Source: Clostridia bacterium (GTDB lineage: Bacteria > Bacillota > Clostridia > Christensenellales > Aristaeellaceae). Taken from it: a stretch of DNA of 49,988 nt. Location of the stretch: assembly GCA_017512905.1 (NCBI GenBank), contig JAFWEL010000072.1:1-49988 (forward strand), in the 5' to 3' direction. The notes below the pieces were generated by a model. It had not been told where the DNA came from. It did no database searches and saw nothing but the letters and a program-made list of their open reading frames with translations. Shown piece after piece: positions 41,366 through 47,092 of this stretch; position 1 is the first letter of the stretch; the number at the start of each line of letters is the position of its first letter. Position numbers and translations under genes: made by a program.

Positions 41366-41414
41366 GTCAAAATCGTTTGACGGCCCCGACGCGGGGGCGT
41401 CAAAAGGCTTTTAC
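41366..41414. promoter_or_regulatory. Two operator copies before the capsid operon
   Basis: GTCAAAATCGTTTGAC (41366-41381) and GTCAAAAGGCTTTTAC (41399-41414) match the lysogeny operator well. The 17 bases between them form part of a GC-rich hairpin (GACG-CCCC / GGGG-CGTC). No promoter is obvious next to them. Confidence 0.6.
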
Positions 41415-41447
41415 AGGCGGTGCGGGAATTTCCCCGCCTGAAACAAC

Positions 41448-41505
41448 GGCCCGTTACAGGGCCTTTTAAGGCGTTCTACGGCGATTTGCCATAGAGCGCC
41501 TTTTC
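41448..41505 (+). terminator. Two consecutive terminators
   Basis: GGCCC-GTTACA-GGGCC-TTTT (41448-41467), then the 11-bp stem AAGGCGTTCTA/TAGAGCGCCTT (41468-41478 with 41492-41502) followed by TTTTC. They separate the portal/minor head unit from the scaffold-capsid unit. Confidence 0.85.
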
Positions 41506-41613
41506 TATGCGCGATATTAGGGCAATCAGCCTTGATATATAAATCATCCCCTCCGACACGGGATCAAAACTGTCGGTGGCGCGACACACAGTTACGCCGA
41601 AAAAGGAGGAAGT

Positions 41614-42309
41614 ATGAAACTTAGCGAGATTCTGTCCCCGGAGCTGTACGCACAGGTAAAGGCCCGGATCGACGAGGTGAACAAAGACCAGCCCGACAAG
41701 ACGAAGCACGTCCGCTTTGCCGATTTGTCCGAGGGCGGCTATGTGTCCACCGAGAAGTTCAAGGCACAAACTGAGGCCCGTGACAATCAGATCGGCGCGT
41801 TGCAGGAGCAGATAAAGCAGCGCGATTCCGACATCACCGACCTCAATGCTAAGCTGACAGCAGCGCAGGGTGACGCGGGCAAGCTGGGCGACGTGCAGAA
41901 ACAGCTCGGCACGTTGCAGACCAAGTACCAGCAGGATCAGCAGAAGTGGGCCGCAGAGGCCGCGAAGCAGCGTAAGGAGTTCATGGTGCGTGAACGCGCC
42001 AACGACCTGAAATTCACCTCCGCAGCCGCGAAGCGTGAATTTATCCGTCAGGCCAACGAGAAGGATTTCCAGCTTGACGGTGACGTGCTGATGGGCTACG
42101 AGGATTTCACCGCGAAGTACAAGGCCGACAACGCCGACAGCTTTGTGGTTGATAAGCCCGCAGACCCCAAGCCGTCTCCCGCCCCGGCAGACCCGCCCAC
42201 CATCGTCCTGCCCGGTAAGCCTACCCCGCCCTCGGGAGGCAAGTCCCTGTCCGAGCTGATGGCGGCAAAGAACGCTAACCCGGACATGGTTGTGAGTTTC
42301 GGCAAGTAA
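41614..42309 (+). CDS. Phage scaffolding protein (Gp20-like)
   Basis: A 231-residue assembly scaffold. After MKLSEILSPELYAQVKARID comes a long coiled coil (DNQIGALQEQIKQRDSDITD, LGTLQTKYQQDQQKWAAEAA), then KFTSAAAKREFIRQANEKDF and a Pro-rich linker, ending SLSELMAAKNANPDM. This matches the phage minor structural/scaffold family found just before the capsid gene. AAAGGAGGAAG precedes the ATG. Confidence 0.92.
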   Translation: MKLSEILSPELYAQVKARIDEVNKDQPDKTKHVRFADLSEGGYVSTEKFKAQTEARDNQIGALQEQIKQRDSDITDLNAKLTAAQGDAGKLGDVQKQLGTLQTKYQQDQQKWAAEAAKQRKEFMVRERANDLKFTSAAAKREFIRQANEKDFQLDGDVLMGYEDFTAKYKADNADSFVVDKPADPKPSPAPADPPTIVLPGKPTPPSGGKSLSELMAAKNANPDMVVSFGK

Positions 42310-42362
42310 CCTCCACCCACAATTCGTATATACCATCGAAGAAAGAAAGGGGAAAATGAACC

Positions 42363-43718
42363 ATGAGTCAGTTCGATTCCAAGAATTTCAACGGCGAAGT
42401 GTTCAAGAAGTACGTCGATACTATCCCGAACACCAAGCGAAATGAACTCATCAAGTCCCGCGCCATCCGGCCCCGCCCCGACCTCGTTCAGAATATGAGC
42501 GATCAGACGGGCGGCAACTACATCACTACCCCCCTGCTGGGCCTGATTTCCGGCAGCGTCCCCACCAACTACGACGGCAACACCAACATCGACCCGAAGA
42601 ACACCGAAACCTACACGCACAGCCGCGTGGTCGTGGGCCGTTCCAACGGTTGGACTGAGCGTGATTTCTCCTATGACATCACGGGCGGCGTGGACTTCAT
42701 GGAGAACGTGGCGCGTCAGGTTTCCGAGTATTGGGAAGAGATCGACCAGGACACCATCGTTCACATCCTGAACGGCGTGTTTGCCATGTCTGATACGGCG
42801 GGTGCTGCTTTCGTCGCAGCCCACACCAACGACGTGCGCAACAAGCAGAACAGTGAGGGCGTCATCGGCAACATGGACGGCACGACCCTGAACACCACCA
42901 TGCAGCGGGCTTGTGGTGACAACAAGAGCAAGTTCAGCCTCGCGCTGATGCACTCCGTTGTCGCTACCAACCTTGAGAACCTCAAGCTGCTGGTGTACCT
43001 CAAGTACAACGACGCGGACGGTATGCAGCGCGACCTCGCCATTGCGACCCTGAACGGGCGCACGGTGCTGGTGGACGACTCCATGCCGACCATCGAGGTT
43101 CAGGCCACCGCTGGCGTGTACAAGCTCAAGATCGCCGGGACGTGGGCCGAGGACGACACCCTGACCGTGGGTGAGTACACCCATACGGTTCTCGCCGCTG
43201 GCACCGCTGCCTCCGCTATCGCGTCTGCCGTCGCCGCGCTGTTCGCCTCTGACGACACCTATACCGTGTCTGCGTCTGGCGCTACCGTCACCATCACCGA
43301 GAAGTCCGGCGCGTATGGCGCGGGCGCTCCCGTTGTGTCCAAGACTTCCACCGCTGGCACGGCTACCCTGACCGTGGACACCGCCCCCGTTGCGGAGGAC
43401 TCCGTGGCCTACGTTACCTACGTGCTGGGTGACGGCGCTATCGAGTACACCGATTGCGGCGCGAAAGTGCCCTACGAGATGGATCGTGACCCGAAGGTTC
43501 ACGGCGGCGAGGACACCCTGTACAGTCGTCAGCGCAAGTGCTTTGCGCCCTACGGCATCAACTTCACCAAGGCGTCCATGTCGTCCCTGTCCCCCACCGA
43601 CGCGGAGCTGGAGAACGGCGCAAACTGGGAGCTTGTCAACAACGGCAAGACCAGCACCGCCAAGAAGTATATCTCCAGCAAGGCAATCCCGATTGCCCGC
43701 ATCATTTCGCTGGGCTAA
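42363..43718 (+). CDS. Major capsid protein with inserted beta-rich domain
   Basis: A 451-residue HK97-fold-type capsid subunit. Family blocks are PLLGLISGSVPTNYDGNTNI, FSYDITGGVDFMENVARQVS, KFSLALMHSVVATNLENLKL and, near the end, VPYEMDRDPKVHGGEDTLYS with RQRKCFAPYGINFTK. Between TVLVDDSMPTIEVQ and EDSVAYVTYVLGDGAI lie about 95 extra residues (248-343; nt 43104-43392) with a repeated beta pattern (DDTLTVGEYTHTVLAAG, DTYTVSASGATVTITEKSG). This is probably an Ig-like surface domain. GAAAGGGG lies upstream; codon use is that of a highly expressed gene. Confidence 0.93.
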   Translation: MSQFDSKNFNGEVFKKYVDTIPNTKRNELIKSRAIRPRPDLVQNMSDQTGGNYITTPLLGLISGSVPTNYDGNTNIDPKNTETYTHSRVVVGRSNGWTERDFSYDITGGVDFMENVARQVSEYWEEIDQDTIVHILNGVFAMSDTAGAAFVAAHTNDVRNKQNSEGVIGNMDGTTLNTTMQRACGDNKSKFSLALMHSVVATNLENLKLLVYLKYNDADGMQRDLAIATLNGRTVLVDDSMPTIEVQATAGVYKLKIAGTWAEDDTLTVGEYTHTVLAAGTAASAIASAVAALFASDDTYTVSASGATVTITEKSGAYGAGAPVVSKTSTAGTATLTVDTAPVAEDSVAYVTYVLGDGAIEYTDCGAKVPYEMDRDPKVHGGEDTLYSRQRKCFAPYGINFTKASMSSLSPTDAELENGANWELVNNGKTSTAKKYISSKAIPIARIISLG

Positions 43719-43748
43719 TCCCGGCGCGACGAAAGGAGGGCGCTACAC

Positions 43749-44141
43749 ATGGCGCACGACAAGTATTTGACCTATGCCGAATACACGGAAACCTACGGTG
43801 GAGCGCTCTCCGAGACGGCTTTCAATATGCTGGAGTTTCGGGCGCGAAAGCGCATTGACCGTCAAACGTTCTCGCGGGTGCAAGGTATGGAGGAAGTCCC
43901 GGAGGCCGTCAAGCTGTGTATGCTGTCCCTGATAGACACGGATAGCAAAGTTGGATTGGAGGCACAAGTAGAAAAACCTGTCGTGACCTCGTTCAACAAT
44001 GACGGCTACAGCGAATCATACGGGAAAGCATTGAGCGTGAATGATGCTGACAGGGCAATGTCGGCATCCATCCGCTCAATGCTGGACGGGGAGAACAACG
44101 ACGAAGGCGTACCCCTCCTGTATCGGGGGTGTGATGCGTGA
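43749..44141 (+). CDS. Head-tail connector protein
   Basis: A 130-residue protein: MAHDKYLTYAEYTETYGGAL, FNMLEFRARKRIDRQTFSR, then helices (EAVKLCMLSLIDT; NDADRAMSASIRSMLDG). Length, helical pattern and place after the capsid gene fit the first adaptor (gp15/gp6-like) of the neck. AAAGGAGG precedes the ATG, with a GCTACAC heptamer between the two. Confidence 0.75.
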   Translation: MAHDKYLTYAEYTETYGGALSETAFNMLEFRARKRIDRQTFSRVQGMEEVPEAVKLCMLSLIDTDSKVGLEAQVEKPVVTSFNNDGYSESYGKALSVNDADRAMSASIRSMLDGENNDEGVPLLYRGCDA

Positions 44142-44554
44142 GGCTTTGCAATGAAACCGTGACAGTCTACAACACGCGGGTAAATCCTGAAACTCGCATG
44201 GAGGAATATATTCCTACTGTGTTAAAGGGCGTATCATGGTATTGCCAAATCGTGTCACGGGTTACAGACGCCGGGTTGAAAGCAGCAAACGTGTTCACCT
44301 TGCGAATCAATGAATCCGTAAACGCGAGCGGAAAAAGCTACATCGAGCCAAAGGAATACCGTCGATCCGAAGATGTCAGCAATCAATGGACTCTACAAAA
44401 AGGGGACGTGATTGTAAAAGGAGAGGTCGATAGCGCGTTGTCCCCGGCAAAACTGCGTGAGATGTACGGGACTGACCGAGTGTTAACTGTGCTGGGCGTC
44501 ACTGATAACCGAAGGACTCCTAATGCAAAGCACTGGAAGGTCGTGGGTGCATGA
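44138..44554 (+). CDS. Head completion/connector protein
   Basis: A 138-residue protein with a GTG start overlapping the stop before (GTGA). It is beta-rich: NETVTVYNTRVNPETRMEEY, TVLKGVSWYCQIVSRV, VFTLRINESV, GDVIVKGEVD and VLTVLGVTDNRRTPNAKHWK, the pattern of phage stopper/connector proteins. The assignment is by gene order and fold pattern. Confidence 0.7.
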   Translation: MRLCNETVTVYNTRVNPETRMEEYIPTVLKGVSWYCQIVSRVTDAGLKAANVFTLRINESVNASGKSYIEPKEYRRSEDVSNQWTLQKGDVIVKGEVDSALSPAKLREMYGTDRVLTVLGVTDNRRTPNAKHWKVVGA

Positions 44555-45009
44555 TCAAGTTTGACGCCCGAATTGATTTCAATTTCTCGCCGAGGGATGT
44601 TGTTAGTTATATGGGTTTGGAGGATGGTGGCCGAGTCCAAAAGGCAATTGACAAGGCCGTTATTGACTATTCTTTGCCCTATTGGGCCTGGGAAACAGGC
44701 ACAATGGCTCGTGGTGCTTATGCTGCTACGAGATATGGCAGTGGACAGGTTATATGGCCTGGACCCTATGCAGGTTATCAGTATCGCGGGATTGTCTATG
44801 GACCGAATATACCCGTCTTTGAGGATAATACCGGGATTCCGACACGATTCTTCTCCATACCCGGTAGCAAAAAGCACCCTACCGGCAAGAAGTTGAAATA
44901 CTCGACTGACACTAACCCACTGGCCGGAGCGTTTCCCATTGAGCGCATGAAAGCTGATCGCATGGAAGACATTCTGACGGAAGCAATCAACGCCATGAAG
45001 GAGAGATAA
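44551..45009 (+). CDS. Minor capsid/neck protein (tail-to-head joining)
   Basis: A 152-residue protein with ATGA overlap to the gene before. VVSYMGLEDGGRVQKAIDKA, YWAWETGTMARGAYAATR, and GQVIWPGPYAGYQYRGIVYG fit the small minor-capsid family found at this position in A118-like phages. The C-terminus is helical (RMKADRMEDILTEAINAM). It probably joins head and tail. Confidence 0.75.
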   Translation: MIKFDARIDFNFSPRDVVSYMGLEDGGRVQKAIDKAVIDYSLPYWAWETGTMARGAYAATRYGSGQVIWPGPYAGYQYRGIVYGPNIPVFEDNTGIPTRFFSIPGSKKHPTGKKLKYSTDTNPLAGAFPIERMKADRMEDILTEAINAMKER

Positions 45010-45010
45010 C

Positions 45011-45454
45011 ATGCCTGACGTATCTAATGCGCAGCGGCTTAGAAGCTGGATGTTCGGCTGTACAGCCATTGACGAAGCAAAGCGTTTCGGCGTGGACTAT
45101 TTAGGGGACGAGCCAACGGAATATGCGCTGATCACAGTGCCATCGACGCTGAAATGGAAAGAGAATATCCTGGGAGAGCGAAAACTGAAACCCGAGCAGG
45201 AACAAAACTTCATTTTTGCGTCACAAGAATACTATGGCGCGGATGTAGCGCAGAACCTTCAAAACCTGGCCTTTTACCAGGCTGTTATGAATTGGATTAT
45301 GGCGCAGAATGAAGCTCAATCTTTCCCTGAATGGGAAGGTGGAATTGTTACGGGCGTCACACCTACACTTACCGGAGGCCCTATTGCGTATGGGGCTGGG
45401 GTAGCAAGGTATCAAATCCAAATCAGGGTTGACTACAAGGTGACGGACTGTTAA
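45011..45454 (+). CDS. Tail terminator-like minor protein
   Basis: A 147-residue protein: NAQRLRSWMFGCTAIDEAKR, FGVDYLGDEPTEYALITVPS, NLQNLAFYQAVMNWIMAQN, and a final strand ARYQIQIRVDYKVTD. The alpha/beta pattern and place directly before the tail tube gene fit a tail-terminator/tail-completion protein. The start is 1 base after the previous stop. Confidence 0.75.
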   Translation: MPDVSNAQRLRSWMFGCTAIDEAKRFGVDYLGDEPTEYALITVPSTLKWKENILGERKLKPEQEQNFIFASQEYYGADVAQNLQNLAFYQAVMNWIMAQNEAQSFPEWEGGIVTGVTPTLTGGPIAYGAGVARYQIQIRVDYKVTDC

Positions 45455-45487
45455 TGATCGTCACAACATTGAAAGGAGTAAATGTTT

Positions 45488-46000
45488 ATGTCTGAAACTA
45501 TTACCGGCAAGATCGCGCGCAAGTACATGGGGCACTTCCTGGACGCATCCTTCATGGGCGAGACTCCGTCGCTGTACCGCCTGGGCAAGGACCTGGAGGA
45601 GTTCAACGTCGAGATGAACCCCAACGGCGAGCAGAAGCAGAACATCCTGGGCGAGAACACCTACCAGCTGAGCGGCTATGAGGTCAGCGCAAGCGCTGAG
45701 CCCTACTACGCCGTGGTGGGCGACGCGCTGTTCGAGAAGCTGCAGCACATCATCGACACCCAGGCCACCGACGACACCCTGAAGACCTACGCCTACGAGG
45801 TGCACCTGTGGGAGACCGGCACTTCCCAGGGCACGCTGGTGGCCTACCGCCAGGAGTGCTACGTGGTGCCCACGTCCTACGGCGGCGACACCACCGGCTA
45901 CCAGATCCCCTTCGAGGTCCACTACGTGGGCGACAAGGTGCTGGGCAACTTCACTCCCGCCAGCGGCAGCACGCCGGCGAGCTGGGCGGCGGTGTCCTGA
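45488..46000 (+). CDS. Major tail tube protein
   Basis: A 170-residue tail tube subunit: ITGKIARKYMGHFLDASFMG, then YRLGKDLEEFNVEMNPNGEQ, KQNILGENTYQLSGYEVS, YAVVGDALFEKLQHIIDT, and TYAYEVHLWETGTSQGTLVA. No sheath gene is present before it, so the tail is non-contractile. The ATG at 45488 is better spaced from AAGGAG than 45482. Its base composition is strikingly GC-rich, with CTG/GGC/ACC codons almost throughout, unlike the AT-richer genes on both sides. Confidence 0.92.
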   Translation: MSETITGKIARKYMGHFLDASFMGETPSLYRLGKDLEEFNVEMNPNGEQKQNILGENTYQLSGYEVSASAEPYYAVVGDALFEKLQHIIDTQATDDTLKTYAYEVHLWETGTSQGTLVAYRQECYVVPTSYGGDTTGYQIPFEVHYVGDKVLGNFTPASGSTPASWAAVS

Positions 46001-46018
46001 TCGCCCTTTGAATCAACA

Positions 46019-46051
46019 GCCCCCGCGTGATTATGGCGCGGGGGCATTTTA
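46019..46051 (+). terminator. Terminator after the tail tube gene
   Basis: A perfect 9-bp stem GCCCCCGCG/CGCGGGGGC (46019-46027 with 46037-46045) followed by ATTTTATTT. It probably allows high tail-tube expression relative to downstream genes. Confidence 0.9.
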
Positions 46052-46069
46052 TTTAAGGAGGTAACCAAC

Positions 46070-46534
46070 GTGGCAAACAACAATAAAGCAATCAACCTGA
46101 GCATTACCGTGGATGATGGCTCGCGCCGTGTTCCGATAATGAATACAGATGGGGAGGAAATCGGCGTATTCCGATTCCATCCTACTGACTTGGGAATCAT
46201 CGAGCGTTACAATCGACTGGCTGAAAAGTTTGACGCTATCACCGAGCCTCTGAATGCCCTGCATATCGAAGAAGGGCAGGAAATCGATCTGACCAACCCG
46301 CAGCTGGTGACGGTGTTGGGTGAAGCTGAGGAACGGTTGAATGTGGCGGTAAACGAGCTGTTCGGCAGCGAGGATGCAGCCGAGGCGTTCTTCGGGAAAA
46401 TGCACCCATTTAGCCCGGTGAACGGTGAGTTCTATGCTACACAAGTGCTGCAAAGGGTCGGTGCCTTCATCGGGGATCAGTTTGATACTGAGACCAAGGA
46501 AATGTCCAAACGGGCAAAGAAGTACATGAAATGA
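46070..46534 (+). CDS. Tail assembly chaperone-like protein, first of a pair
   Basis: A 154-residue protein; GTG 46070 follows AAGGAGG. ITVDDGSRRVPIMNTDGEEI, GVFRFHPTDLGIIERYNRLA, EERLNVAVNELFGSEDAAEA and FFGKMHPFSPVNGEFYATQV are typical of the first gene between tail tube and tape measure. It overlaps the next gene by 4 bases. I see no obvious slippery site for the frameshift some phages use here. Confidence 0.75.
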   Translation: MANNNKAINLSITVDDGSRRVPIMNTDGEEIGVFRFHPTDLGIIERYNRLAEKFDAITEPLNALHIEEGQEIDLTNPQLVTVLGEAEERLNVAVNELFGSEDAAEAFFGKMHPFSPVNGEFYATQVLQRVGAFIGDQFDTETKEMSKRAKKYMK

Positions 46535-47088
46535 TTTTCGATCTTCCTACAACAGTGGAGTTTGGCGGTCGAGAATGGACCATTAATACCGATTTCCGGG
46601 ATGTTCTGCGAACACTGACGGCATTTGAAGACCCGAACCTTACAAACGAGGAGAAGGCTTACATTTGTTTGCACAACGCATACCCCGATTTTAAGGACAT
46701 CCCGGCATCAGATATGCAGGCTGCTCTCGATGCAGCAATCGATTTTATCGACCACGGCCAGCATTCCGACGATCCAAGTCCCCGTACAATGGATTGGGAG
46801 CAGGACGCTACACTGATATTTTCAGCAGTAAATAGGGTTGCAGGGTTTGAGGTGCGTTCTGCCGATTATATACATTGGTGGACCTTTATGGGTTTCTTTA
46901 TGGAAATCAAAAACAGTACCTATGCGACTGTCCTCAGCTTGCGAGGCAAGAAAGCACGGGGGAAGAAACTCGAAAAGGATGAACAAGAGTTCTGGAAACA
47001 CAATCGGGGTATCTGTGAGCTAAAGAAGAGATATACCGACGAAGAATTGGCTGAACAAGAACAGCTGAAATCTATACTGGGTGGGTGA
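46531..47088 (+). CDS. Gp15-family tail assembly protein
   Basis: A 185-residue protein of the bacteriophage Gp15 family: DLPTTVEFGGREWTINTDFR, DVLRTLTAFEDPNLTNEEKA, the acidic middle, then ADYIHWWTFMGFFMEIKNST, YATVLSLRGKKARGKKLEKD and QEFWKHNRGICELKKRY. The position right before the tape measure gene fits a chaperone for tape measure assembly. ATGA overlap with the gene before. Confidence 0.88.
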   Translation: MIFDLPTTVEFGGREWTINTDFRDVLRTLTAFEDPNLTNEEKAYICLHNAYPDFKDIPASDMQAALDAAIDFIDHGQHSDDPSPRTMDWEQDATLIFSAVNRVAGFEVRSADYIHWWTFMGFFMEIKNSTYATVLSLRGKKARGKKLEKDEQEFWKHNRGICELKKRYTDEELAEQEQLKSILGG

Positions 47089-47092
47089 TAAT

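Larger units (their letters stand above)
10850..46813. repeat. Dispersed heptamer GCTACAC, 28 coding-strand copies
   Basis: Plus-strand copies start at 13066, 14340, 15658, 16498, 17259, 18115, 19070, 20137, 21295, 22491, 23691, 24102, 25052, 26301, 27251, 27751, 28876, 30202, 33215, 35152, 36038, 37221, 40462, 43742, 46436 and 46807. In the leftward genes the copies are on the minus strand at 10850 and 11708. I saw none on the opposite strand and none in 1-9,790. Random expectation for one strand of 40 kb is about 2.4. Confidence 0.8.

Noticed and set aside
42096-43502. Minus-strand open frame of 468 codons across scaffold and capsid genes
   Set aside because: It runs opposite to clearly coding genes; its open state reflects the GC-rich codons of the capsid gene.
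46436-46540. Programmed frameshift between the two tail chaperone genes
   Set aside because: I found only a start-stop overlap and no obvious slippery heptamer, so I do not claim a frameshift.
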